Below the pieces are notes generated by a model. The model saw nothing but the letters and a program-made list of their open reading frames with translations. It ran no database searches and was not told where the DNA came from. From assembly GCA_032718565.1 (NCBI GenBank), contig JAVGVS010000041.1, positions 563,501 through 627,500 on the forward strand: a stretch of DNA of 64,000 nt, read 5' to 3'. Positions 12,642 to 27,200 of this stretch are shown one piece after another (the first letter of the stretch is position 1; every line of letters begins with the position of its first letter). This DNA comes from Distichodus sexfasciatus. Taxonomy: Eukaryota; Chordata; Actinopteri; Characiformes; Distichodontidae. The position numbers were made by a program, and so were the translations under genes.

Positions 12642-14039
12642 ATTTAGATGAAAAGAAAGAGTCTGAAGAAGGGATTTGAGTGACGATACTGTTTAGCTTG
12701 ACGATCGCATCAGTACAAGGACTTCATCTCACGTGAGAAAAAGGGCCAGTGGAGGCTGAAGGGTATTGCTGTGTCCACAGTTCTTCAGCTGAGTAAGGCA
12801 TGTGCAGCATGTGTAAGTAGTTTTAAACAGGGTTAGCTACATGAGTTAAATTGAAGAAAAATCAAGAATGCTAAAAAAGATTTTAACAGCCTTGATTTAA
12901 TTCATACAAGCACAAATCCATATCTCACCAGTCAGATGCAGTGTTACCCTTTGTGAGATATTATCAGTTTTTATTTCAGTTACTGTTTTCATTTTTTATT
13001 CTAGTTACTGTTACTGTTCTCATATTTCTGACCTTGGTTACTAGAGTAGATTTACTAGAGTAAATGTACATGTTATTTGGTTATGTTTTGATTTTGGGTC
13101 TCGGGTTTTCACTCTAATTGCACTTGTGTAACGAGAGCTTATAGATTCATAATTGCTGAACATTTAAAACATTTGTTTTAAAATGTTTATTTCTTTAATT
13201 ATTACATTTATACACCACAGTAATATATGACTTGTTTTCATGTAGAACAATAATTTATATAATTGTATAAGCTTCCTCCTATAAAGATTCATCTGCTGGT
13301 GTTACTACCAATGGTAAAAAGCAATAAACTCATTTGTAATAGGCTTGTAATAAATCACCAGTCCAACTGTGTCTAAATTCTTTTTAAGTCCAAAACAGCA
13401 AGTGTTTACTGTGATATTTAATTAAATACATTATACCTCGGGATCTTTGGATGAGTGTTTTTATTGTCTGGCTCCACATTTTAAGGCTTGAAATTAGTCA
13501 GTCTTCAAATATCAATTGTAATCAATATACACTCTTAGAGCGAATGTTTAGAATTTGTAGCACTTTAGTTCACACATTTTGTGTTCATGTTAAATAAAAT
13601 TGTTGGAAAAAGTGAGATCTTTTACACAGTCATGTTTAGTTTTAACATGTACACACCATGCGCGTTTATTCACAGCATTCAACACAGTATGTCCACTCTT
13701 AACATGCTTTGTCTGTTGGAATAAATCTACAGTAATGCAACATGAGGAGATTTCCACACTCCTCCTTTGCAGAACAAATCTGCTCCGACTACACAAGGCA
13801 ATCAGACCACACACTGTGTTTGTGTAATGCACAGGACAAAGTAAAACAATTGCAAATGCAAATAATGTCAAATTATTAATATTAAATTTGTAATTATTAA
13901 TATCATATGTGTAAATGACTATTCTGTATGTGAAATAACTATTTGTCTTGTCCATAGCCTTCATTGTGCACCCTCACTGCTGCTGCTGTCGAACACAAAT
14001 GTTACTACAAGAGAGGAAAAGTGTAAGACACACACACCG
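12642..14039. other. Gene-free stretch between the small gene and fmnl2
   Basis: AT-rich. Possible plus-strand AATAAA signals at about 13323 and 13350 could end the small gene's transcript. Nothing else is recognised. Confidence 0.4.
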
Positions 14040-15153
14040 TTTTGTACAGTTCTGGTGTTGCTTTATTTGCAGACGACCACTGAATCCAGTTTGTTTTTGA
14101 ACATTTAAAAAAAGTTACATGTGCCACTAGTGTCTGTCCAAGCTTTCAACTGTAACGTGCAACCACAGACGATTAACATTATGGGAAAAAGTTGTGATGT
14201 GTGAGATTTTTATTTTCATTGCAGAGCGAAACTGGTCCACGTTCTTCACCACTGAACTAGATAATACTGAGATACAATGTGCAACTGTTACGTTAAAATG
14301 ACGCTCGGGCAGGAAGGGAGGGAAGGGGGGTGTGGGTTCGTTTTGACAAAATATACAGTATCACAATGGATGGGAAATGTAAAAAATAAGGGGTTCACCT
14401 TTGTAGCAAAATATCTGTACACTTAAAAAAGATTATTTTCTTCTCCAACGCGACTTTGTCTTGTTTTATTTCTAAAAAAGAGCAAACTCTTTTCCACAGC
14501 TCACAAACACCACGAGAGAAGCCAAGTGGGAGACCACGTTTGTGTTGGAAATGAGAAAAAAACGGAATATTTTTACATTGAGCTTTGTGCATCGTTTCCA
14601 CCACTCGTGCGTCATGACAGTTCAGCCTACGCTTCGTCCAAAGACGGACAGACGGACGGATTGTGTCCTCCGTAGCACCAGTGTATCAGTGTCAGTCTTG
14701 CATCGTCACCTCTCTCTGTCCATCCAGTCTTTTATTTTTGCATGAAAAGTTAGTTAGCAAGATAACCAAATGTTAAAAAGCAAAGTGCATCACGGGCAAA
14801 GTCAGGCAGTAACGGCTGCTGGAGCCAAGAGTTGTATTGTGGGCCACGGTCAATTCCGAGTAAAATAAAGCCACCAAATCGGCGGTTTATCAGTGGCTTC
14901 TCAGAGCATCGCGTGTCGGTTTCAGGACGTTGTGAAATTAGAGTTAAACAGCCGTGTTTACTCTCGCCACTTCCAAACGCAGAGACCGCTAGGTTCCAGT
15001 TTTACTCGCCAGCAACATTTGGAATCCAAGGCAAAATTGACTAATTAAAGTTCAGCAACTTCCTGCTTAGATTTTGGAAGTAGCGAGAGATGGACGGAGT
15101 GTTTAAAATCAGAAGTGGCTAAGCCTCTCGGCTGGTCAGCTTAGCGAGACGGT
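14040..15153 (-). other. fmnl2: Probable fmnl2 3' UTR
   Basis: No open frame of interest downstream of the distal last exon. A canonical AATAAA on the minus strand lies at 14067-14062, about 1.09 kb after the distal stop, and is a reasonable polyadenylation signal. The true 3' end is inferred. Confidence 0.5.
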
Positions 15154-15263
15154 CTAGCAGGTGCTGACCTCCACGCTGAGCGGCTGAAGATGCGGTCCGT
15201 CAAAGTTCCTCCTCCCACTCCTCCTGAGAGCGTCGGCTCTGCGGAAGGGACGGCTGCGCAGGT
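15154..15263 (-). CDS. fmnl2: fmnl2 distal alternative last exon
   Basis: Acceptor tttgattacgcag, then an open frame [19 protein letters not shown] continuing to VEVSTC and TAG at 15156-15154. It is phase-compatible with exon 16557-16680 (ACG G|AC), giving [19 protein letters not shown]. This closely parallels the second mammalian FMNL2 C-terminus (the isoform ending ITM). Using it gives 1112 aa. The last residues differ from the mammalian ITM end. Confidence 0.85.
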
Positions 15264-18200
15264 CTGCGTAATCAAAAAGAAAGAGTCGCGGTGAGTCTCT
15301 AATCCCACCTGGATTAAACAGTGGTTGAAAATTTGCCGTCATGCACGGTGCCACGTTCACACAGAACGGATGGATGAAATGTCCGGGGGAGAGGGAAGCC
15401 TGAGGTTTCATGCGGGAATGTTTGGTGTGAAATAACAAGAAATGTCACGGGGCGGCGTGAAAGACGGAGAGACGGGAGAGAAAGACTTAAAGCCACCTTT
15501 CTGAGGGAGAGAGTTTAGTTTAGTAATGGAAGTCCTCGGAGTGGGTGGGGTCACAGAAGAACCGCGAGCCCCGCTTGGCTGAGCGTGCGGTAAAGGGGAC
15601 GGTCTTCAGCACTGCGGCAGAACAACAGCCAATCACAACACAGGTCAACACCACAGACACGCACCCTAGAAAAGAGCAGACTGCGGTGGGGTGTGCCGCG
15701 AGGTCTTGCTCAGGGGCCACTGTGGCGGTAGTGCAGGAGGTGGAATAGAGCTGGATTTGAATCTACAACCTCTTGCTCTGTATCCCACTACCAGACCTCC
15801 TCCCCAAATGCTGGCAGTCACACTTCTGGACTTAACTACTTACTGTTTGTACTATCAATACATTTCATATATATATATATATATGTACTTTATTATTTTA
15901 ATGTTCATTCATTTATTCATTATCCGAACCGCTTAATCCCACTGGGGTCGCGGGGGCCCGGAGCCTATCCTGTGAGCTTATGGGCGCAAGGTGGGAAACA
16001 ACCCTGGGTAGTCGCCAACACACTGCATATTATTTGAATATATTAATATTTTATTAATTATTATGTTGACAATAATAACGGTAATGAATACTGTATCATG
16101 TTAAATATATTGTATTCATAATGTTTTTAATAATAGTAAAAATAACAATAATAATGACATTACAACGTTACAATAAATTATGTTATTGTTATTAATTTTA
16201 TTAAATGTGAATAAATAATATTCAGGTATTACATGCTGAAGGAGATCTAACTCATAGGTTGTGTTCATAATGTACAGTGTATTTATGTTTTTAAAATAGT
16301 AACAGTAGTAACAATAGTGATTAATATTACTGTGATAAAAATAAGTATATTAATATTACAATTTAAATATGTATACTTTACTGTATAAACAAATACAGAA
16401 ACAACTCAAGTGTAATATAATGGTCTGAGACAGTATATGTACGTATATATTCATGCCTCCTGACCGCATGTGTGCCTGAACTAGATGACATAATCGGCCT
16501 GAACCCTGCAGACAGAAGATTAAACCAGTGCGTTGTGGAAGTGGAGGTGAACGTACCCGTGATGATGTCCTCGATGGCTCCGTCTTTACCCTCGTAGACG
16601 TGACGGCTGTCCTTGCCCTGCCTCTTTCTCAGCTCCGCGATCAGCTCCTGCTGCTGCCTCTTGCCCTTGTGTGATGGAGACTAGAACGTGGAGGAGAGAA
16701 GAAAATCCAACAAATTATAATCCTTATCCTCAGACATTTTTACAACATTAAATTCCTCTAAATAATTCTAGGAAATATTTAAGATTACAGTTGTAGCTAT
16801 GTAACAACCCTGTAAATAACTAACTTTTTAAGCACCATGTCTAATCTGAAGTTCTGTGCTCATCAGAACCGGCGGGCCAATCATGTCAGAATAATGTTAG
16901 AGAATGACACTTTCATGCTGAGGTTTTTACAACCTAAAAGAACCACATATCGTAAATGTCATTACACTAAAACAGAACACATTTTAACGTCAAATTAAGG
17001 TTACAATTGTTCTTTAAGTGTCATTTTCACGCTCAAATTCTATGAACTATGAAACAGAAGTGGGTTCAAATATAGACAGTTTGTAAATTTAACCAAATAA
17101 TACGGTCAAAAACGGCAAAAAACTTCACTCAAATCTTTGTGTGGCCAAATGTCCAGCAGTTTCCAGCAGTTGGATTTGAGCTTCATATGTAATGATGAGG
17201 ATTTAAATTCCGCCATCGTTTTAGATTTAAAAAGTCCCAAAAATACACAGAATAAAAAGTTACATAAAATGTCATAAAATATCAGCTGAAAATATCAGGC
17301 AAATCTACGCATCAGTCTAATACTAATAACTTTAAGAAAAAGCAATTATCAGCCAATTCAAAATATCCATCCTCCTTCTTGCTACAGTTTATTTGACTTT
17401 TCTGCACCAGTTTTTGTTTTGGATTGTAAAAGTAGTCACATCATGTTGACAAAGCATCATTTCAACGTCACAGTAAGTCCCGCATTTGGTGCTGCATGTA
17501 TGAGTAGCTGGAGAACTGGTTCCACTGTGATTTGAAGATGTAAGAGTCGGTCTGAGCCCCACCTGCTGATCCTCCTGCTCCTCCATCATGGCCTCCTGCT
17601 CCAGGAGCTTCTCCATCATCAGCTGCTCCTGCCTCTTCCTCTGCTCATTCTCCTCATCCGCTTGCTGGGGACAAACCGGAAAAATAGAGCAAGAAAGAGC
17701 TGCTCGGTTATACTGACCTGACAGATGGAAATTAAAGTCTTGAGTTTGGGAAGGAGCTGTCCGACTCACCCTGTAGGCCTTGACAAACCGCACAAACACA
17801 GGGAAGAAGACGGAGGGCGGCATGGTCTTGGCACTCTCCCCGAAGTATTTAACGGCGTCATCGAAAGCATCCTGTCACAACACGCAACACATTAGACCAC
17901 TAAGAGAGAGATCAGCATAATCTTACATCCGTAACGAAACGCCCTCCCACAGACCCTGATGAGGCAAATAAAAAAATTAATGATACAGATATTTACATGA
18001 TTTTTGAGAGAATTTCGCTGAATTTTTACTCATTAGTAGGGAAGCACGATGATATTGGAATCGTATCGGACAGATGCTTAGATCCCAAAATTTTCAGACC
18101 ATATTTGATGTGTATTTAACGTACACATTAACCGTACATTTTCTTGGCCGATTCCGATCACCGATTTTTTTGCAAGTGTGATCGGTCGATACCGATTTTT

Positions 18201-21200
18201 GCGATACCGATTTTTTTCCCAGATAACAGAAAATTAGAGCTGCTGCGAGTAGTCGACGACATCGACACAAAATAATGGGTTTCAACTTTTTTAATGTAAC
18301 ACGGTAGTTACTTTCCCTGTTTACTAGTTACTTTCATAATAGTGACATATAATAGTAGCAGCTCTACAGCAAATACAAACAAAAATCTAATTTTCTTTAA
18401 TATAATCCTTTATTTTCATAACAAATTTTCTTTACAAATTTAAATAAATAAAATGTAACTCGTAAAATGTAAAATGTAACAACTCCGGTAACTTGACGTC
18501 CGAAAAGTAACGCCTACTTGGCATTGTGTATTTTGGGCAGAGGTGATTTATCAGATTTCTGAAGCCTGTATCCTCAACTATGGAGAACGGCTGATCATCT
18601 AGTGATTGACTTGTGCATCTGTGTTTATGTTGAAATGGGGACAGACAAGTGGGCAAGGGGAGCCATTGATTGCGTGCTTATTAAACGTGTAAGACCTAAC
18701 TATTAAATTATAATTATAAGGTCGATAAACTATAACTTGTGTTTAATCTACCTGTTGCTGTTCCCCTTTTTACGTCATCTTTGGTTTTTCTGTAAAAACT
18801 GTCTGTAGTGTGCAGTCAATCACTAATATGGATTCGCAGGCAGAAGCTGCCAAAACCCCGCCCCCAAACTGCCAAAACCCGCCCCCTTTCAAACAAGCCG
18901 CTCGTCGGTAATCTACTTCGCGCACTCGATTCTCTAATTTTTGATTCCGATCGCTGACCGATCGATCGGTGCATCGATCATAGTATGTCTCTGTTTATCT
19001 GCAAAAACTGCTATTTGTGGTGAATGCTGAAGTGAGTTGTAAAACATGTAACTCATGCAGGCTCTGGAAACAGTGTCTTATGTGACAAAACAAACATCCT
19101 TACATTTTAATTTGAGCTATATTAGTTTAAAATGTTGTTTTCTCATACTTTCCAGGATTAATCTCACACTCCATCAAAACGCCACTGCATATTTCACAGT
19201 ACGACTTTGTTTACTTGACGTGATACGTGCTGCCTGCTTTCTTCTTACTGTACCTGTGCGATCCTTGCATCATCCTGCAGCTTTTTCAGCCTGGTCTCGT
19301 TGTGATGGATGAAATCTTTGAGCAGCGAGTTGTGGCCGTGCATGCTGTACTCCCGCCGCGTCAGGTCCATTCCCCGCTGCAATTCCCTCACGTCCAACAG
19401 AACGTTCTCTAGAGAGACTGGAACGCAAGAACCACGGCGTTGATTTACACTGCGGCCATTTGGGTAGACGTAGACTATCACATTTTTGCCAACGTGCATT
19501 GAGTTTCAACAGAGTTAAAGCACATTTTTTACTGTTATAGTGAGCAACGTGCATCTACAATAACCTGCTGATTGAGAGAGAGACTAAAGTCAAAGACACT
19601 AATTTACTAGGCGTGTGACGAGATCTCGCGAGATTAAAATGTGAGAATATTTCTCGCTGAGGTGAAAAGCCGTCTCCTGAAATAGTACAGTATTATTTTG
19701 TGATTTGATAATGTACAATCTGGTGATTTAATGAGATGAATGAGTAATGGTGTGAAGAGATGCAGGAGGAATCATACAAGAGAGAGTCCAGTCACTTCAT
19801 GCACTAAAGACACTGCGCACACACACACACACACACACACCACTTTTCATGTCTTACACTCAAATAAAGGCCCTTGGCTATGTAAGTTGAGCATTACAGA
19901 TCTACATTTATTAAAGTTCTTACCTGCTGCTGCCTTCTCCACATAATGCAGCTCGTTGTAGAACATGCTGACCATGGAGTATTTCTCTCTCACAACGTTA
20001 GCGATGTAATGCAGCAGGGTTTGCTTCCTGTCCGTAGATTTGGTCTCCAGTAACTGTTGGCAAAACGACATAATCAAACATGACTAAATGGAGATAAAAT
20101 GTTGGGAGGTAAAAACTCATTCAGAGGCTTTAAATGAAGATCAGAGCATCCCAAATGTGGCTTTGTATGAGACCACATAACACTGCCAGACCAGCTGAAC
20201 TAGGGCTGGGCGATATGGACTACAAATAATATATTTTAAGCTATACTGGAATACACTCTCTTTCCGGGAGAGAACTACATTTGCCAGAATCCCCTGCACC
20301 GCGACTCGAAGCCTCGTCACAGTAATGCATCCGGAATAATATCAAGTAAATAGCTAAGTTCTGGGTGGGCAGGGACGTGAGCTGTGTGCTTTGAGAGGGC
20401 AGGAAAGTGAAAGTGGAAAGTGACGTACATGCTGCCTGTTTACCATTAACGTACCTGATGTTCACGATATAATCATTTACTACATCACCCGTGGAACAAG
20501 CTGAGATATACTGAGTATATTCTATATATCGTCCACCCCTAAGTTTAACCGCATGGTTAGCCAAGCTCTACTCTTTTCAGTTAAATCCTACAGTTTCTTG
20601 AAGCATCTACTCACTTAAATCTCTTGACACAGATCAGCCATAACATCATGAGCACCAGTGTTAGGAGTAACATGTTACAAAAGTAATGCAATTACAGTAA
20701 TGTATTACTTTTTGCTGTAACACAGTAATTTGCCATTTTGTCATTCCATACTGCCTCTTAACTCCACATTGTTATGATCATTTATACTTCTGCCATATTT
20801 CACTGTCCAAAATATCACAAGCTCCTTCTCTGTCTGCTAAAATGCTACTGTGTAGCACTTCACTGTTCACTGCTGTGTAGCTGCACTCAGCACTTTAAAA
20901 CTCTCATTGCACCTGTTATCTGTCTGCAGATTTTTGTACTTTGGTTAAACTTAATGTAATATAAGAAATAGTTTATTTATCTTTATTTTATTCCCCTATC
21001 TCCTTATTTTAAGTTTAAGTTTGTATATTGTATCTCTATTTTATTTTTATTATTTTTTAATTCTTTTGCCTGAATTGCACAGTCAAAAGAGCGGACCAGG
21101 ATACATTTCACTGCATGTTGTACCTGTATAATTTGCATGTGACAAATAAAGAATCTTGAATCTAATGTAGAGCATTACCTTATGTTTTCAGTAATATTAC

Positions 21201-24200
21201 ACTGGTTACATATTTCAGTAACGCACATCGCAACACACTTTTAACCTGAAATTCAGTGCTGTTTTGTTTTAACACCGTGAGAGCTTCGGCACAAGAGAGA
21301 AATAATGTGAGTGAGTAAAAGAGCCATTTCATTGTGAGGGTCTACAGTCATTATGCTGCACCACATCACCCTCCACTGGATGTAGAATGAACTGCAGTAA
21401 ACTACATCTTAGTATTTTACAATGTCCTACTTCCACACTTATTTATGGTGAAAGTAACTCAGAAGTCATGTAACACATTACAATTCAGAGACTGTAACAT
21501 TGTAATGGAACCAATTACTTTGAAATAACACTAACTAGTCATCTATAATCTAGTACATTTTGAAAGTAACTCGCCCAACACTGATGAGCACTGACAGGTG
21601 AAGCGATTAGCACTGATTGCCACTTTACAACACCACCTGGCAGCGAGTGGGATTTATTGGGAAGTGAATAATTTGTCACTGGATTTTGTTATTGTGAACA
21701 CACCACAGCACACAGTGCATTTTTAATTTGGACCACTTAGCTCCGGCAGTTGGAGCTGATAACCGAGTTGTGGCTCTCATTGGTGTCTGAGCAAACACAA
21801 ATTAATTATTCTCTGTTGCATTATATTATCTGATTAATTGTCAGAATTGATTAAATTATGCAATTTGTGCTAATCATGTTCCAATGTGTAGTATTTAGCA
21901 AACAATGTTTTAATGAGCAATTTACATTTATTAATTACCCGAAATTTCTAAAGCAAATTAGAGTTAATTGCCATTTTGGAGCTTTCATGCTACCACTAGA
22001 CTCACTCGTGTCACGTTACGAGAAACAATATCAACAAGGTGACGAAATACAGACGTACCAGATCTAAACTCTGCAGCTTGAAGCCGTACACAGCTCCTCT
22101 CTTACTGCTGTTCATGTAATTTCCCAGCGCCAGAATGATCTGAAAAGGAGAGATTGTCACATGAGATGACGATCTGAAAAGTGAGATCACAATCGTTTAA
22201 AACTTTGTGAAGAAGCACAGAAACGTTTACTCACTTCAAGGATCTTCTTCAACTTCTGGGATGATTTTATGGACACAGATGCCGCAATGATTGCGTGAAG
22301 TTGCTGCATGAAAGACAGAAGAATTGTTAAACTCCCGGTTTGCTGATCAACAAACCCTAAGTACGGTTTCTGACCAGCTACAGCTCAGTATGAACCACTG
22401 ACCAGCTTAACCAGCATCAAACCAGCGGTAACATGGTTTTAATTCCTGACTTGTCTCCATCCATATCATCACATAACTCCTTTCTCACCGGTGTAAGCAT
22501 TTGCACACTGTCGGTGAAGTTGCCCATGAAGGCCATGATGGTCATCCTTTGGGGCAGTCGCTCAATTTTGCTGAAGAGCATCATGAAGCGGTCCTCGTCA
22601 GTCAGCTCGACCAGGGGGCGGCGCTCTCTCTCGTACTGGCGCAGCACCTTCACCTCGCCCTCCGTGGGCATGAAGCGCATCAGACACTCTACGAAGTCCA
22701 GGGGCACGGTGCGCAGGTCAAACCTGAGAGACAGGTGACAGTCAGCAAGGGGTCAGTCCAAGATGCTTTAGTGGTTTCTAACCGTTACACTACCAACTGC
22801 CCCAGATTAGAATATGTCTTGAGTAAAGGAACTTAATTATTTTAGTCAGGTTTAGTAAATTATTTTTGGATGCTTAACAATATAAAGTTTTGTAAATTTT
22901 TTCCACATAAAAGTCTAAAAGTGGCAATATCACTCCAGTATCAATCTCCAAATAAAGTATTTTCTTCACTGAAAATCACTGTATGAAACGTTACAGGTAA
23001 TGAATGTGATCAATAAAAATGTACTGGAAAAACAAGTACCTTTTCAGGTATAAGGATACTTAAGTGCAATATCGTCCAGTAAAATGACTCAATTGCAGTT
23101 CCTCAAGTATTATACACTAATAATGATACAATCACACATTATAACTTTAATCATTATAACTACCTTATTATAAAAGTCAACTTTCTTTGTATTGTTATTT
23201 AATTTAGTAATTCTCATTTATATAAAATTAATTAAACCCAGTAAAATCAGAATAAAGTGATATCTTACTAATCCTGTCTCACTCTGTATATGTTGTTTAG
23301 TCTATACACACGTGTCCCGGCGTAACACTCACGTCTGAATGGCTTTGCAGATCTCTTCGGGACTCTTCCCTGCTTTGCGGAGGGTGATGGCCAGGTTTTT
23401 GGCTCTGTTGGCCTCCAGCAGGGACACCTTATTAGGGCCCTTCTGTGGGGCTTTCTGCTTGCTCAAGGTCATGTCCACTGAAGGACCCTGAGCCTTGGTT
23501 TTGAACAACTCCTCAAACTCGTCCACGTTCAGGTCCTGTCATTCACAGAGTCAAATATTAATGTCCAGCATCAGAAGGTGCATATTTTTATCTTTTATTA
23601 CCAATTATTTAACCAAAATATGATTTTGTGTTTGTTGTGACAAAATAATTCATGCTATTTTATGGTCAGGCTTCTAACATTTTCCTACATATCAAAATTT
23701 CCTTAATTAAATGAAATGCCATTAAACTACAGTTTTTAAGCCAGAAGAACTGGTTAAACGCTCTAAAGAACCAATTTTGCCTTAAAATTCTATTTCGTCA
23801 ACTCTCAGACAAATATTCCAAACATTTCTGCAATATATCTGAGGGGTTCATGCCCCTTTTATGTAACCTTAAACTCCATTATATTCTTCACTATAACAAA
23901 TACTCAGGCTTTCTAGGGACAGGGATAAAGGGTATAAATCAAGTGAAGTGAGTTATTCTTGAATGCCTGGCGAAGGGAAGGCCGTATCGACTTTAGAGGA
24001 GCTCTGGGTGGAGTTCCGCATCAGTTGGTGCATTTTAGATTTGTACAGGACTTTGGGAAGCCCTACTTTTGCCATTGGACTGCTCATCAGTCCACACCCA
24101 ACGATATCAAATATGTCTATGTTGGTGATTTCAACTTCATTTACGACATTTCAGCAGAGCAAGCTCTATTTCCTAATTTCAGAGACAGTCCCTCCAAGAG

Positions 24201-27200
24201 CAACTTCTAGGGTTAAGGGTCTTGCTCAGGGATTCTGATCCAGGGGTAGGATTCAAACCCACAACCTCTCGGTCTAGAGACGAGTGTAACAACCACTAGA
24301 CCACCACCACCTCCACCTCTTCAAAGTACCTCCAGAATCCTTTCGTCGTCAATCTCATTGAAAACGGTGCCGTTGATCTGGTTGGGCTTGAGGGCCACCC
24401 AGTTGAAGACCGGCATTCGGAACTTGGTTTTGATTGGCTTCTTAATCTTCACAGCTGGAAACGGAGAAGAAACGGAGGTGAGCACCACTAAAGATTTCAA
24501 TGAAACAACAGTGCATTAAGTTAGAGATGCACGATAACATTGTAATCGCACTGTAATCGGCCGATAATAACTTTTGTTAAGTCATCTGTTTTGGACTGAT
24601 GCTTAGCTTTGCCCGATATTTTTATTATACGTGGGGAAAGGCAGTGCTTGTGCCAGGCATGTCCAAAGACTGAGGTGGGATTCGTTTATGGCCCGCGCCT
24701 TCTGTCTTAATATGTATGGCATTAATTTGTGCCACAGTTCTGAGCATGCAGTGGAACGTTTACCAGCAAAATCTCTTGTCATTATGCGCACAACACACAA
24801 AATTTTTTAAGTAATTAAATGTGTTTGCTTCACTTAGTGAATGTGAGATTACATGTGGGCTGTGTCCCGAGCCACATGCTACTGCACTTAATAGTATGGT
24901 AGGTAAGGTGCTCTTATCATACTTTTCTATGTGGTAGTATGCATCTCAGGAAATAGTCATGATTGTAGCTTAACGGCTCTCTACACCCCAGGTAGTGCAC
25001 AGGGAGTGTCATACGCACCCTATTTGACTTGGTACACTACACAGGCCGGGAAGTGATTTTTTCTTAAAATATTGTGCACTACGCTGGAAATGCTCAGCAA
25101 AATATCTTGTCTTTACGTGCTCGACTCTGCCTTCCTCAATTACTGGTATCAGTATGGGCAGATATAAGCATGAAAATATCAGATATCAGCATTGTTCAAT
25201 AATTCCCTTATTGTGCATCCCTACATTAAGTATAATGAACACGACACACACAGCAGCGGGGGTTAACAAAGACCACACGGACAAAAAAAGATAAAGAGGT
25301 CACAACAATCATTAACACATGAGATCACGACACAGCAGATATCACCCAAAACAGAGGAAACCTACAGAAGAGCTTGATCGGTCCATCTTTGAGGGCAGGA
25401 AGGAGAAAGAAGTAGACAAAAACAAGCATAGAAGTTAAAGAGTGAAACAAGCAGCTAAATTAACAAAGCAAAAACTGAAGCTTCTAAAAAGCAGCCAAAC
25501 TTAATGTAACAGAAATGAGCAGAAAATTAATTAATATTTAAAAACAGAAACTGTTTTTTTTATTTATAGACTCAGACAAACACACACACACACACAAACA
25601 TACACACTGAAGTTAATACGTACCAGTTAGACCCGAGTTGAATATAACGGTGGGAGTGCCACATCCTGGGAGAGGCGGGGCTACAGGGGGAGGGGGCGGA
25701 GGCAGCGTGGCGCTCATCTCCATGGCATGGCCGAGTGGCGGAGGTGGAGGCGGAGGTGGGGGAGGAGGAGGAGGAGCAGCAGCGCCGCCAGCAGCCGAGG
25801 GGCCATTTGGCACTAAGACGCAGAAAATATGGGACTCTCAGATATGGACGGGGTTTACATCGTTAAATCTAACACAGTGCAGCACAACCAAACGTGACCC
25901 ATCCATGAAGGAGCAGTGGGAAGCTTTTTCGGCAGCACACAGCAAGCAGCGTTTCATTTACAGTCGTTTACTCATCAACTCCTTGAAATAAATGAAAAAT
26001 TGGTAATAAAACTTCTGAATGAAATTGAACGTCGTTGTACTCACCCGTGGAGCCTGGCATGGGCGGTGGGGGAGGTGGAGGAGGAGGAGGTGGAGGAGGA
26101 GGAGGGGGAGGCGTGGCCGTCTTCCTCAGGGTGCCGCTATGAGAGGCGGTGCCGGAGCCGTAGGAGGCGCAGACGCTGACGCTGACGCTGGCGCAGGCCC
26201 CGGCCAGGGCCAGGGCGTCGGGGCAGGGAGAGAGGGCCATGGGCTGGGGCGGAGAAGGCAGCGGCGACACGTCCCCCTCCCCGTCCCCCTCGCCCCGCAC
26301 CTGGATCTGCAGGCTGCCGCGCCGCTCCAGCTCGTGGATCTTCTTCTCCAGCTTGGACTGCTTCTGGATGGTCTCGTCCTTCTCCCGTACCATGCGGCGG
26401 AGCGTGTGCACCTGCGAGCTGGCGTCCCGGTACACCGTCTGCACACAAAATAACATTTTACATTTACCAAATTTTAAACAATGTTTTTTCTTTAATTTGT
26501 TCCTAAATCCAGCCGGAGTTTCCTCTCACCCGCATGGAGTCCAGCTCCTTATTTTTCTGCATCAACTGCTTTTCCAACTCCACGATCTTGGACATGGCCT
26601 CGTTCTCTGTGTCCAGCAGCTTATCCGTCAACTGGTGAGGAAGAGAGAAAACAGACAGCAGGGTTAATTCCAGAGTTGCCCCTTTGGAGAGTTTTTTTCA
26701 GGAAAAAAAAGTGATTTTATAATCCAAAAATATTTTTTTTTTATATAAAATACATCCAGACCACTCCTAGTGATGCACGATACGCAAAAAATTGGCCGAA
26801 GCCGAAATCTGGTATTTTTCATGCTTATATCTGCTGATACCGATGCCAATAAATGAGCACATAAAGACAAGATATCTTCTTCGCCAAAGTTACACTGCGA
26901 GCTCAGAATTCTGGCACAAAAAAACCACCATAGTTCTGACATTTCTAACACAGCGCTAAGTCAAGCGAGTGTGAAAGCAGAGTGGAGCGAGGGCGGAGCA
27001 TTTCCAGCAAAATGCACAACATTTTAAGACAAAGTCACTTCCGGCCCAATTTAGTGTACCAGGGCATGTGTGACACTCCATGTGCACTACCAAGTGTGTA
27101 GAGAGCCGTTAAGCTACGACCCTGGCTATTTCCTGAGATGCATACTACCACATAGAAAAGTATGATAAGAGCCGCTTACCTACCATACTATTAAGTACCC

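Noticed and set aside
21350..21385. CTCF-like ccctccactgg words
   Set aside because: Part of a repeated hAT element (also at 63640) and poor matches at key core positions.
25600..25812. GGN-rich plus-strand glycine-rich protein
   Set aside because: Complement of the fmnl2 proline codons.
26019..26470. Several overlapping open frames of 100-144 aa on both strands
   Set aside because: They are shadows of the GC-rich fmnl2 FH1 exon; only the minus-strand frame with [15 protein letters not shown] and polyproline fits the spliced gene.
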